The notes: generated by a model from the letters alone, not told the origin. 49,285 bases of DNA from Lentisphaeria bacterium (GCA_017507125.1 JAFWBQ010000047.1:1-49285); one strand, 5' to 3'; counted from the first letter of the stretch, positions 8,762-17,163 are shown. Numbers and translations: made by a program.

Positions 8762-9493
8762 TTACTTTTCCCCATTTATCAATGGAGCTGTGGTAAATTC
8801 CGCTGTTGCAAAGGAGCTGCCGTTTTCTGATTTCAGATCTGTAACGACTGTTGAAAGATCTTTTCTGTAGAGCCGCGGCAGGATCACTTCTCCCGGCAGA
8901 GCCTGTTTTTTGAACTCCATCCGCACACGGTTGTATTCAAATCCGTCGGGAAGAACATTGCCTGCAATGGCAAAATAGGCAGGGGTCGTCAAGTGACCGT
9001 TGAGGTCCAGATCCGATGGAACTACTGTATAAGGCGCCAGGTCTGTTCCCCCTTCTGATGGAACAGGGATCTTGCGGGGGAGACACTCCATCTCTTCCGG
9101 CGTGTCCCACTTGACGGGAAAATCCTCAGGGGCGATCTTGACGGCTTTGCCCTCTTTAGTGTTGAAAAATGCTCCTGTTGCGTTGGCAATGAGACAGAGA
9201 GCGCCTGTTTCATCACGCATGGTGATCTGCCTGAGCCCGTAGATGGATTTGCAGCCGTAGATCCTGACGGCTGTTTTGATCTTTTCGCGGAACGAGGGCA
9301 TACGCACTATATCTATCTGGATCGAAAAGAGAAAAATCGCAATATGGTTTTTTCTCAAAAATTCGCAAAAAGCCTTTTCCTGATATTCCTGAAACTGGCA
9401 GCAGTTCGCCATCATTGCCGCTGCTTCGTGGAGTTTGAGTTTTCCCTGGGGATCTGTCCTTGTAAAAGGGATTTCGTTTTCCATTTCGTACAT
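8762..9493 (-). CDS. Acyl-ACP thioesterase (FatA/FatB-like)
   Basis: The 243-residue product has the double hotdog layout of bacterial acyl-acyl-carrier-protein thioesterases, which release free fatty acids from acyl-ACP. The N-terminal hotdog starts with FTRTDPQGKLKLHEAAAMM. The second holds the catalytic-type motif SDLDLNGHLTTPAYF, equivalent to D-x-N-x-H in FatA/FatB. No signal peptide or membrane segment is visible, so it is cytoplasmic. It is the last gene of the eight-gene operon, 21 nt after the SGNH hydrolase. In this setting it may set the chain length, or release the acyl chain, for an oxoamine-synthase-dependent lipid pathway; that link is inference. Confidence 0.78.
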   Translation of the reverse strand: MYEMENEIPFTRTDPQGKLKLHEAAAMMANCCQFQEYQEKAFCEFLRKNHIAIFLFSIQIDIVRMPSFREKIKTAVRIYGCKSIYGLRQITMRDETGALCLIANATGAFFNTKEGKAVKIAPEDFPVKWDTPEEMECLPRKIPVPSEGGTDLAPYTVVPSDLDLNGHLTTPAYFAIAGNVLPDGFEYNRVRMEFKKQALPGEVILPRLYRKDLSTVVTDLKSENGSSFATAEFTTAPLINGEK

Positions 9494-9514
9494 GTTTTCA
9501 CCTGTGATATTTTT

Positions 9515-10207
9515 TCAAAGAAGCGGAGCGATGAGAGGTTCCAGAGCATTTGCCCAGATACGGTATCCGGCGCTGTTGGGGTGACAACTTCTGTCGGCGT
9601 AGAGGTCGGCGTTGAAAGAGCCGTCAGGATAACGGAATTTTCCGGTGATGTCCAGAAATTCAATGGCGGAATCAGTTTTACGGACTTTATCCACATACTC
9701 TTTGAGCATTTGGTTGAGAGCATTTATACACTGCTGTTTATCTTCCTGAAGCCGGGGAAAGAGCGCCATAAGGATGATTTGTGCTTCAGGGACCATTTCC
9801 CTTAAAGTTTCAATAAGTTTTTTGACTCCCTCAAAGGCGATTTCAGGCGTGTCTCCGTCGTAATTCGGCGTGTAGGAAAAGTGGTTGGTCCCCGCATTGA
9901 CGACGATGACTTTGGGGGACTGGTTTGCCATTTCCCCATGTTCAAGGCGCCAGAGCATATTCTGGGTGCGGTCAAAGCCGAATCCCAGATTCAGCACGCA
10001 GCGGCTGCCGTAGAACTCCTCCCAGACGTCGGCGCCGTAGGTGATGCCCTCTTCACAGTTCCAGAAGTGGGTGATGGAGTCGCCGATAAAAACCAGATCG
10101 GCACGTTTTGTTTTGACCTCTTCCAGCTTGGCATTATGTCTGGCATACCAGTCATAGGCGTCGTTTTCTATTTTTTCGCAAGGGATGCAGGTGCGGGGGC
10201 GTTTCAT
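9515..10207 (-). CDS. SGNH/GDSL-family hydrolase
   Basis: The 230-residue protein has SGNH blocks: FIGDSITH (nucleophile Ser44), NLGFGFDRTQN (oxyanion Gly), NAGTNH (Asn108) and CHPNSAGY near the end (His209). The catalytic Asp is normally three residues before His; here the nearest Asp (205) is four before, so the triad geometry may be altered. It resembles the alpha subunits of platelet-activating-factor acetylhydrolase. No signal peptide is seen. The start codon overlaps the stop of the ferredoxin-nitroreductase gene by 4 nt, showing operon membership. It likely cleaves an ester such as an acyl or acetyl group; its substrate in the pathway is unknown. Confidence 0.72.
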   Translation of the reverse strand: MKRPRTCIPCEKIENDAYDWYARHNAKLEEVKTKRADLVFIGDSITHFWNCEEGITYGADVWEEFYGSRCVLNLGFGFDRTQNMLWRLEHGEMANQSPKVIVVNAGTNHFSYTPNYDGDTPEIAFEGVKKLIETLREMVPEAQIILMALFPRLQEDKQQCINALNQMLKEYVDKVRKTDSAIEFLDITGKFRYPDGSFNADLYADRSCHPNSAGYRIWANALEPLIAPLL

Positions 10208-11016
10208 TTTTCTTCCTCAAGGTTGAAGTTGACGGGTTTGGTGGCTCTTGCGTAACTGACCGCCGGTGCGCCGAAGAGCATGACGGCGCCGATCCGGTAT
10301 CCCGGAGGGAGGCGGAGATGTTTTTTCAGTTTTCTGTTCCATTTGAAAGCATGGACCGCAAATCCGCACCAGCAGGTGCCGACGCCGAGACTTTGGGCGT
10401 AAAGGTCAAAGTAACTCAAAGCGATCCATGGATCCGCCTCTTTGCAGGGAGCCTTTTGGGGGACTGCCGCAATGATCATGTGAGGGGCGTTCCGGTAGAC
10501 CACATCTTTGCCCCCCATGATCTCTGCCAGATAGCGCTTGAACCGGGGATAGATCAGAGACATGATGCCTGTTTTGATGAGCTTTTTCAACATGGACGAG
10601 GTCTCTTCGCGGAAAAACGCCATCTCTTCCTTATCTTCAATGACGCGGAAAAAGAGATTGTGGACATTGCATCCTGTGGGAGTCCATGCCAGAGCATTTT
10701 TTAAGGCAGCCATGGTGTCAGACGGGAGATTTTCATCTTTGTATAAACGGCAGCTGCGGCGCATTTGCAGCAGATTCAGCATCTCCTGAGGGGCAGGGCG
10801 TTTTCCCGGAGCGGGACACATTTCAGGCGTGACTCCGTGGCAGCTCAATGCGCCTGACGGACAGATGGCAAGACAGTGCTGGCAGTTGAGACAGTATTTT
10901 TCAAGTTCCGGAGCCAGAAAGGGAACGCCGTCCGGAGCGGGTTTCAGAACTTCTACGATACAGTCTTTGATGCACTTTGAGCAGCGCAGACATTTTTCAG
11001 GATCGACAATGATCAT
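10204..11016 (-). CDS. Ferredoxin-nitroreductase fusion (two [4Fe-4S] clusters plus flavin domain)
   Basis: The 270-residue protein starts with a 2x[4Fe-4S] ferredoxin module: Cys9-x2-Cys12-x2-Cys15-x3-Cys19 and Cys42-x2-Cys45-x2-Cys48-x3-Cys52. An FMN-binding nitroreductase domain follows (about 85-260; MRRSCRLYKDE, WTPTGCNVHN, WIALSYFDLYAQSLGVGTCW). Such fusions are common in anaerobes and pass electrons from reduced ferredoxin to a flavin that reduces an organic substrate, often an activated double bond. Both its start and stop overlap neighbouring genes by 4 nt (upstream epimerase, downstream SGNH hydrolase). In this operon it could reduce an unsaturated lipid or prenyl intermediate; that is inference. 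Confidence 0.82.
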   Translation of the reverse strand: MIIVDPEKCLRCSKCIKDCIVEVLKPAPDGVPFLAPELEKYCLNCQHCLAICPSGALSCHGVTPEMCPAPGKRPAPQEMLNLLQMRRSCRLYKDENLPSDTMAALKNALAWTPTGCNVHNLFFRVIEDKEEMAFFREETSSMLKKLIKTGIMSLIYPRFKRYLAEIMGGKDVVYRNAPHMIIAAVPQKAPCKEADPWIALSYFDLYAQSLGVGTCWCGFAVHAFKWNRKLKKHLRLPPGYRIGAVMLFGAPAVSYARATKPVNFNLEEEK

Positions 11017-11972
11017 AATGAACCTTTATATTCTTCTTTTTGAATGGCTTTCAAGTATTCAAGCATCCGGGCGTTGGAAAAATCCAGATTGCTTGTAATG
11101 GTGTCAAGAGCGTAAAGAGTGGGATCAAAGAGAGGTTTTTCCCCGGAAAATGCGGAGGATACCCACGCCGGTCCCCGTATGAGCCACAAGGGGAGTGTAA
11201 GCTCTCTGATCTTCTTTTCAGGCAGATATTTTTTGCTCAGCTCACGGTAATAGTCTGAAAGGGTGGTAAAGGGTGAATCCAGAACTGTCACCCCTTTTCC
11301 CCCTGCCTGAGAAAGTACCATCGCCCCGTGGAGTGTGCGGCATACATTTTCAACATGGGCAAGGGGCCAGCGGTTTTTTCCGCGCCACTTGCCGAAGTGG
11401 ATGACAAAGGGGGAACTTTTCAGAAAAGCGATGGCGCGAGGGGTGATGGTGGTATCTCCGTTGCCGTAAACCACGCAGGGGCGGACACAGGAAAAGCGTT
11501 CCGGAGGGAGAGCGCTTTGCAGAAATTCTTCAGATTTGATCTTGTATTTGGGGTAAAAATTTCTGACACTGCGGTCAAAGGTGAGCTGATCTTCACTTTC
11601 CCCATGAAAGTCCCGGAGTCCGTAAACATCGGCTGTGGAAAGGTAAACAAAGCGTTTGACAGCGTGTTTCATGGAAAGCTGTGCCAGATGTTTCACCGCT
11701 TCAAAGTTGGCAATACGGAACTTTTTTTCACGCCCGGTATCACTTGCCAGTGCCGCGATGTGGATGACATAGTCATACTTTTGGTCAAAAAGGGCGTCAA
11801 GAGAGGAAAAATCGTACAAATCGGCTTTCCGTATTTTTGCACCGCTTTTGAGGAACCGTTCTGCGGCGTTGTTCCGAATGGTGCCTGTGACCGAAAATCC
11901 CTCTTTCACAAAGTATTCTGCCGCATTGGAACCGATGTAGCCTCCCGCCCCTGTAATAAGAATATCTGCCAT
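11013..11972 (-). CDS. NAD(P)-dependent epimerase/dehydratase-type reductase (extended SDR)
   Basis: The 319-residue protein is an extended short-chain dehydrogenase with the Rossmann motif GAGGYIG (8-14), YLSTADVYG with the catalytic Ser/Thr region, and Y-x3-K (YPKYK). The start at 11972 is preferred because its ATG overlaps the upstream TGA in a TGATG junction; a longer frame to 11999 would run into the synthase gene. It directly follows an alpha-oxoamine synthase gene. In bacterial sphingolipid synthesis an enzyme of this family (CerR-type) reduces the ketone made by serine palmitoyltransferase, so a 3-ketoreductase role here is reasonable but unproven. Nucleotide-sugar epimerase is the alternative. 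Confidence 0.75.
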   Translation of the reverse strand: MADILITGAGGYIGSNAAEYFVKEGFSVTGTIRNNAAERFLKSGAKIRKADLYDFSSLDALFDQKYDYVIHIAALASDTGREKKFRIANFEAVKHLAQLSMKHAVKRFVYLSTADVYGLRDFHGESEDQLTFDRSVRNFYPKYKIKSEEFLQSALPPERFSCVRPCVVYGNGDTTITPRAIAFLKSSPFVIHFGKWRGKNRWPLAHVENVCRTLHGAMVLSQAGGKGVTVLDSPFTTLSDYYRELSKKYLPEKKIRELTLPLWLIRGPAWVSSAFSGEKPLFDPTLYALDTITSNLDFSNARMLEYLKAIQKEEYKGSL

Positions 11973-13204
11973 CAGATGATCTCCAGCTTTCTGCCCCATT
12001 TTTCAATGGTCTTTGCGGCGGACTCCAACTGCTCCAAAGTATGGGTTGCCATGACATTGAGCCGCAGGCGGCAGCGTGAGGCATTGACTGCCGGTGTGGT
12101 GCCGATATTGGTGAAGATCCCCTCGGCAAAGAGGGCGTTCTGGAGCTTTCCCAGTTTTTCTTCATTCCCCACCAGCAGAGGAATGATGGCGGAACGGCTG
12201 TTCAATGTGTCAAACCCTCTTTTTTCAAGTTCACTCTGGAAGAAATCCCGGTTGCGGGTGAGATGCTCCAGATGCTCCGGCTCCTCCCGGCAGACCCGGA
12301 TGCTTTCAAGAACTTCAGCCGCACTTCCCACCGGCATGGCGCTGGAAAAAAATGTACTTCTGGCATAGTAACGCAAATAGGTGATCAGCTCTTTGTTTCC
12401 GGCACAGAATCCGCCTGTGCTGCCCAGAGCTTTACTGAAAGTACCGTAGTGCAGATCCACTTTCTCTCTGACGCCGAAAAGGGCGGCAGTTCCCTGACCT
12501 TTTTCTCCTACTGCCCAGAAACCGTGGGCGTCGTCCACCATGAGAAGAGCGTTGTATTTCTCTTTGAGGCGGACAAGTTCATCTACGGGAGCAAGAGACC
12601 CCTCCATGGAAAATACGCCGTCGGTGACGATAAGTTTCCCCGGGTGTTCAGAACGTTTCAAAGCCCGCTCCAGATGCCGGGGATTCAGATGGAGATAGGG
12701 GATGATCTCTGCCCCGGAAAGCCGTGCCCCGTCAAAGAGGGAGGCGTGATTGGAGCTGTCGCAGAAAAGAGCATCTCCGGGACGGCAGAGCCCGGAGAGG
12801 ACTCCCAGATTGCCGGAGTAACCGGCGGGGAAGATCAAAGCATCTTCCGTGCCGCAGAAGCGTGCAAGCTCCTCTTCAAGTTCTTCGTGAAGCTCAGTGG
12901 TTCCTGCGTAGAGGGGCGGAGAACCTGCTCCTGAGCCGAAACGTTTTTGAGCCTTGCGCGCCGCCTCAAGGACGCGGGGGTGGAAATTGAGATTGAGAAA
13001 GGAGTTGCTCCCCAGCATAAGCATCTCCCTGACTTCCCCGGAGGGCATCCGGACTTTTGTAACAGGCTTGACACCTTCAAGGAGCACCATCCTCAAGCCG
13101 TCGTAGAAAGCCGGTGGCGCACTCTGAAGTTCGGAATAGAGTTGTTTTGCCTTGTCATCGATTTGTGTACCGCAGTGCCAGCAGCGTTCAAATAAAGACT
13201 TCAT
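11972..13204 (-). CDS. Alpha-oxoamine synthase (BioF/KBL/serine-palmitoyltransferase family)
   Basis: The 410-residue protein is a PLP-dependent fold-type I enzyme that condenses an amino acid with an acyl thioester and loses CO2. Visible signatures are LGSNSFLNL (64-72), SGAGSPPLYAGTTELHEELE, the cofactor-stacking His153 in SNHAS, VDDAHG (223-228) and the Schiff-base lysine TFSKALG (Lys258). An N-terminal extension with a Cys-x2-Cys pair (Cys8, Cys11) is unusual for the family. It overlaps the ThiL-like gene by 4 nt upstream and the reductase by TGATG downstream. No other biotin genes are present. With lipid kinase, ketoreductase and thioesterase nearby, a sphingoid-base or acyl-aminoketone synthase is more likely than BioF or 2-amino-3-ketobutyrate ligase. 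Substrates are unknown. Confidence 0.8.
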   Translation of the reverse strand: MKSLFERCWHCGTQIDDKAKQLYSELQSAPPAFYDGLRMVLLEGVKPVTKVRMPSGEVREMLMLGSNSFLNLNFHPRVLEAARKAQKRFGSGAGSPPLYAGTTELHEELEEELARFCGTEDALIFPAGYSGNLGVLSGLCRPGDALFCDSSNHASLFDGARLSGAEIIPYLHLNPRHLERALKRSEHPGKLIVTDGVFSMEGSLAPVDELVRLKEKYNALLMVDDAHGFWAVGEKGQGTAALFGVREKVDLHYGTFSKALGSTGGFCAGNKELITYLRYYARSTFFSSAMPVGSAAEVLESIRVCREEPEHLEHLTRNRDFFQSELEKRGFDTLNSRSAIIPLLVGNEEKLGKLQNALFAEGIFTNIGTTPAVNASRCRLRLNVMATHTLEQLESAAKTIEKWGRKLEII

Positions 13205-14085
13205 AAGAAAAACTCCCTGTAAAAGTTTTCTGTTTCCTCAAGCCATTTTTCAGGCGGGATCTCCCGGTAGTCAGGAGGCGCCTGCGTCAGAGGTTTTCCA
13301 TTGGGCAGAAAGAGACCGGAACCTGAAAAATCCCCATGGCCGATGAGAATATCTGAACTTTTCATTCCTTTGGGCAGTGCGTAAAGAAGCTCGTATTCCC
13401 CCACGCCTCCGATGAGCAGAAACTCTTTGGGGAATGGGAGCGGCTCCACATCGGCAATGGGAAAATATTCAAGCCGTAGTGTCAGATCCGGATTTACCCT
13501 GCGGAAATTTTCAATGGCATCCAGAAAGCCGCCGCTTGAGTCGGTGGCAAAGAGCGCCTCCTGAGGAACAGGAAGACGCAGTTCTATCCCGGGCATGGGA
13601 CGCTTGAAAAATGCCGCATGATTGGCGTCACCGAAAGAGCCTGTGGCGTAGAGGTCAAAGGGAACTTTTGCTGAAGCGATACGCCTGACAGGGGCGGGAA
13701 TGGTGATTTTTCCTCCTGCTGCTGCGCTCCAGAGCCATGGAGAGGCGCTGCCCAAATCCCCCCCTATGCAGGAAAGACCATAGTGACGCAGTACCTTTTC
13801 AATGCCCCAGGCGCACTCTTCGTAAAAGGATTGAGGCAGGGCGCTGTCAATGTTCCAGGAGTTGATGATGAACTCCCCCTTGATCCCGCAGGCAAGGAGG
13901 TCTGAAATCACCGCCGCCGCCATGTTGTGTCCGATCATGTTGGGGGGAGTGAAGTTGAAAAAGTCCTCATCGGGGGAAAAGCTGTCCATGGTAAAAATCA
14001 TATCCCCGAAAATTTCCCCGTCGGCAGCAAAAGGACGGGTCCCGTGAATGGCTGAGAGGGCATGTATCATCTTTGATTCATTCAT
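13201..14085 (-). CDS. Divergent ThiL/AIR-synthase-superfamily protein
   Basis: The 294-residue protein shows remnants of ATP-binding ThiL-type motifs: FTMDSFSPDEDFF (normally T-D-M-x-V-E-G-x-H-F), PNMIGHNMAAAVISDLLACG, IGGDLGSAS, FATDSSGGFLDAI (normally T-D-x-S-D-G-L) and GGVGEYELLYA (normally G-G-E-D-Y-E-L). The pattern supports a kinase or ATP-dependent enzyme of the PurM/ThiL/HypE/SelD fold, but several motif acids differ and no thiamine genes are nearby. It overlaps the lipid kinase upstream and the oxoamine synthase downstream by 4 nt each, so it is a fixed part of this operon. It may phosphorylate or activate an intermediate; its true substrate is unknown. Confidence 0.66.
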   Translation of the reverse strand: MNESKMIHALSAIHGTRPFAADGEIFGDMIFTMDSFSPDEDFFNFTPPNMIGHNMAAAVISDLLACGIKGEFIINSWNIDSALPQSFYEECAWGIEKVLRHYGLSCIGGDLGSASPWLWSAAAGGKITIPAPVRRIASAKVPFDLYATGSFGDANHAAFFKRPMPGIELRLPVPQEALFATDSSGGFLDAIENFRRVNPDLTLRLEYFPIADVEPLPFPKEFLLIGGVGEYELLYALPKGMKSSDILIGHGDFSGSGLFLPNGKPLTQAPPDYREIPPEKWLEETENFYREFFL

Positions 14086-14966
14086 TGCGGCAATTCTCCT
14101 GAGGAAACGATAAGGTTGAGACGGCGGGGGGAGAGCTTTATTGTCAGGGGAAGTTTCCCCTGGGGATCACCGTCATATTCAAAAGGTATCTCCGCATTTT
14201 CCGGAGCTTCAAGGATCACTTCGTCTGAAAATATCTGCCATTTCCCGCAAGGCTTCCCCCCGTAGAGCCGGGGAAGTATTTGCAGATACCTGCTGCGGGA
14301 AACATCTTGCAGATACCAGAGCAGAAATTCATTCTCTTTGAGAAGAGGTACCGGGACTTTCAAGCCTCCTGCGATATAAGGCATCCGGGTGAAAAGCAGA
14401 TGATTGCACTCATTTATGATCTGGTTGTTGACCTTGAATGTATAGCGGCGGTTTTTCAAAAGTGACATACCAAGCGCCAGCAGAGTTCCGCAGAAGTCGC
14501 CCCAGTACGGACGCCATCTGTTGGCTCTTGCCGCAACTTCTGCACCCATGCCGGGATTGCAGGAACAGAAAAAGGGTTTCCCGTTGGCAGTGAGAACGGG
14601 AACACTTTTTATGCGGCATTTCTTCAAACTCCTGACCGCCTCTGCCAAATCAAGGGGAATGTTGTGGAATTGACAGAAATCAGGACTTGTTCCTGTGTAG
14701 AGCACTCCCATTTTTACTTGAGGATCCTCATGTCCCAATACCCCTTCGCCCACGGCGCGGATGGTTCCGTCGCCCCCTGCGGCAACAACGGCGTCATAAA
14801 GAGAGGTGTCAAGAGTTTTGGCTCTTTCAAAGGCTTCATCAATGGAAGAGAGGATGACCTCATTGAACTCTATGTTTTCCTTGCGGAGCAGCTTCCGCAG
14901 CCGGGGGAGTCTTTTTATTCCCCTGCCGCCTTTGGAAGAGGGATTGACAAGAAGGAGGATCTTCAT
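14082..14966 (-). CDS. Diacylglycerol-kinase-family lipid kinase
   Basis: The 294-residue protein belongs to the DagK/LCB5 family, which phosphorylates lipid hydroxyl groups such as diacylglycerol, ceramide or sphingoid bases. It begins MKILLLVNPSSKGG and holds the nucleotide-binding AAGGDGTIRAV (GGDGT 64-68), GTSPDFCQF and a later NPGMGAEVA. There is no signal peptide; it should work at the inner face of the membrane. It overlaps the stop of the UbiA-radical SAM gene and the start of the ThiL-like gene by 4 nt each. Together with an oxoamine synthase and a CerR-type reductase this recalls sphingolipid gene sets. Confidence 0.82.
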   Translation of the reverse strand: MKILLLVNPSSKGGRGIKRLPRLRKLLRKENIEFNEVILSSIDEAFERAKTLDTSLYDAVVAAGGDGTIRAVGEGVLGHEDPQVKMGVLYTGTSPDFCQFHNIPLDLAEAVRSLKKCRIKSVPVLTANGKPFFCSCNPGMGAEVAARANRWRPYWGDFCGTLLALGMSLLKNRRYTFKVNNQIINECNHLLFTRMPYIAGGLKVPVPLLKENEFLLWYLQDVSRSRYLQILPRLYGGKPCGKWQIFSDEVILEAPENAEIPFEYDGDPQGKLPLTIKLSPRRLNLIVSSGELPQ

Positions 14967-17140
14967 TTGTAGATCCCCATTTTTTCATAAACAGCTGTGG
15001 GAGTCCCTTGAGTCCAGTTGCTGAGAAGTTTTTCGGTCTCTTCCCATTTGAGAGGTGTTTTGCCGCCGTTGCGGGCAACAGCTTTGGCAATTACAGACGC
15101 GTACTTGCAGCAGAGCCAGTCACTGCAAGGGGTGGGGAAAGCTCTTCTCATGCGTTCATAAATGACTTCATAAGGTGTGGTGCAAAGGTTTCCGAAAGAG
15201 ACATTGATAAATTCACAGGGCTGGACTTCCCCTGAACACCCCACATAAAAACGGTCAATAGCGCCTGCGGTGCATCCCAGCATCCGGGGGGACTCCTCAA
15301 AGACTTGAGCGGTGAGGATGGGAAAATTCTTTTTACGCCATGAATTATAGCGTTTCTGAGCTTCACAGGCGACCTTGACCGCTTTTTCATGCTGTGACAG
15401 ATCAAACTCTTTATTGCCCCATCTGCCGCAGGCTTTGGGGTGGATCAGCTGAATATAGTCACATCTGTTTTCTGCGGCAAGATCCATAAGGCGGTCAATG
15501 CCCCCTTTGATGATCTCTTCGTCGCTTAAAACGCTGTTGAATCCGGTCAGCATTCCCGACTCCCGGCAGGCTCTGAGAAATTCAAGGGCGGTGCGGAACG
15601 AGCCCTGAACACCGGTGAATGCGTCGTGTTCTTCCGCCGAAAGAGCGTGGATGGAGCTCATGACGCCTGTGACTTCAAGTTCTTTCAGGCGGGCGATCTT
15701 CTCCGGCGTTGCCCCGAAACCTGTGGAGTTGACCCACACTTCAAGTCCCCGCACCACTTCCAGAAGTGCCGTCAGACGCTCAAAGCGCAGCAGCACTTCG
15801 CCACCCTCGATTGCCCACGCCGCAACGCCGGAGTTCCGGAGTTCCCTTGCCGCCTGACACATTTTTTCAAGGGGCATCTCCTCTGCCGGGTCAAATCCCT
15901 GATAACAGTGGGGGCAGCGGTAAGTACACGCCCGGGTTATGGACCAGACCACGCTTACGGGACGGGGAGGGCGGGAAATAAGTTTATCTTCCATGGCGGT
16001 AAAAAAGGCTTCAGAGGGATAACGGGGCATGTAAAAGTCAAGTTTGTACTCCCCGGAGGGGAGCTGAAGAAGTTTGTGGCAGAAGAAAATTTTTGTAAAG
16101 ATCCCGGCTTTCCACAAAAGGGGCAGGGAGCGGAGTCGTGCTGCACAGCGCAGGGACATCCCGGCATAAAAAAGAAGTTTTTCAAAGCCTGTGATAAATC
16201 TTTTTGAGTCGGAGCCGTTCCAGATATAGAGGAGCTCAATTGCCGCAAGTGAAATACCTGCTGCCGCAAAAAGATACAAATTGAATTGGGCAAAGAGGCA
16301 GATGTTCCAGACGGCGCAAAGCTGACAGTTGATTTTAGTGGCGGAGTGATACTCTTTCAGAGAAAGAAAAATAATGAGTTCAACAGCAAGAGGCAGAAGA
16401 AGCAAAGAACAAAGGAGAAAAGAAAGTTCCGATTGGACTCTGAGAAACAGAAAAAGAAGTATGCCCAGCAGAAGTGCATGAAGAGGCAATGTGACATCAT
16501 CAGGAAAAAGATTCTGCAAAGTGCGGACTCCTGCCGCGCGGTCTCCCTCTTTGTCCTTATAGTAGCTGAAAGAACACATGAAAAAATGTATGGGAAATAC
16601 TGTTGCAGAAATCAGCAGAGAGGAGATTGAAAGAGCCCTTTCCCAGTTGGTTCCGCACATTCCGGCAAATCCGAACCAGGCACAGCACGAAAGGGCGGCG
16701 GCGTACAAAAGGCAATTGACAAAAGGAATAAATTTCAGCTTTGAGTAGAGAAGATTCAGCACAGCACCGGCGGCAACTGCGGGGAGCGCCGCCGGGGCAA
16801 AGGCAAGTACCGCACTCCCCATGAGGAGCATCAGAACGCTTGAAAGGCAGAGTGCCGGTTTGACAGCAAGTTTCCCGGATGCCATAGGACGGCTGGGGGC
16901 GTTGATCCTGTCTGATTCAAGATCAAAGTAATCGTTGAATATCTGATTGATCCCCCAGGCGGCAAATCCGCAGAAAAGAATGAGGCATTCACGCCACCCC
17001 CACGGTCTGTTGTCTCCATTGCGGTAAAAAGCAATTCCCGCGAGTGTCGTTGCGCCGCTTACAAAACAGTAATACAGCCGCGCAGAACGCAGATATTGAA
17101 GAAGAAAATTTTCTTTTTTTCCAGACATACTCAAAAACAT
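14963..17140 (-). CDS. UbiA prenyltransferase-radical SAM fusion protein
   Basis: One 725-residue frame joins two enzymes. Residues about 1-320 form a polytopic UbiA-type prenyltransferase with both Asp-rich motifs, NDYFDLESD (69-77, followed by RPMASG) and YYKDKEGDR, which bind Mg-prenyl diphosphate. Residues about 385-650 form a radical SAM domain with Cys405-x3-Cys409-x2-Cys412 (CTYRCPHC), a GGE motif (IEGGEVLL) and a C-terminal SPASM-like Cys cluster (LGCTAGAI, CSGEVQPCEF, CSDWLCC). It is the first gene of the eight-gene operon behind a good promoter. ATG 17140 leaves a 17-nt leader and a second ATG at 17128 leaves 29 nt; neither has a strong ribosome site. UbiA enzymes attach prenyl chains to aromatic, sugar-phosphate or glycerol-phosphate acceptors; the radical SAM part could modify the same acceptor or lipid tail. 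No described fusion of this kind is known to me. Confidence 0.8.
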   Translation of the reverse strand: MFLSMSGKKENFLLQYLRSARLYYCFVSGATTLAGIAFYRNGDNRPWGWRECLILFCGFAAWGINQIFNDYFDLESDRINAPSRPMASGKLAVKPALCLSSVLMLLMGSAVLAFAPAALPAVAAGAVLNLLYSKLKFIPFVNCLLYAAALSCCAWFGFAGMCGTNWERALSISSLLISATVFPIHFFMCSFSYYKDKEGDRAAGVRTLQNLFPDDVTLPLHALLLGILLFLFLRVQSELSFLLCSLLLLPLAVELIIFLSLKEYHSATKINCQLCAVWNICLFAQFNLYLFAAAGISLAAIELLYIWNGSDSKRFITGFEKLLFYAGMSLRCAARLRSLPLLWKAGIFTKIFFCHKLLQLPSGEYKLDFYMPRYPSEAFFTAMEDKLISRPPRPVSVVWSITRACTYRCPHCYQGFDPAEEMPLEKMCQAARELRNSGVAAWAIEGGEVLLRFERLTALLEVVRGLEVWVNSTGFGATPEKIARLKELEVTGVMSSIHALSAEEHDAFTGVQGSFRTALEFLRACRESGMLTGFNSVLSDEEIIKGGIDRLMDLAAENRCDYIQLIHPKACGRWGNKEFDLSQHEKAVKVACEAQKRYNSWRKKNFPILTAQVFEESPRMLGCTAGAIDRFYVGCSGEVQPCEFINVSFGNLCTTPYEVIYERMRRAFPTPCSDWLCCKYASVIAKAVARNGGKTPLKWEETEKLLSNWTQGTPTAVYEKMGIYK

Positions 17141-17163
17141 TGCAAGGTTCTATTTTTGATTCT

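Noticed and set aside
11328..12368. 346-codon plus-strand open frame
   Set aside because: Antisense to the well-supported reductase and oxoamine synthase genes, crossing their junction; no motif.
11972..13204. Assignment as BioF (biotin synthesis)
   Set aside because: No bioA, bioB or bioD nearby, and neighbours are lipid-type genes; the family alone does not decide.
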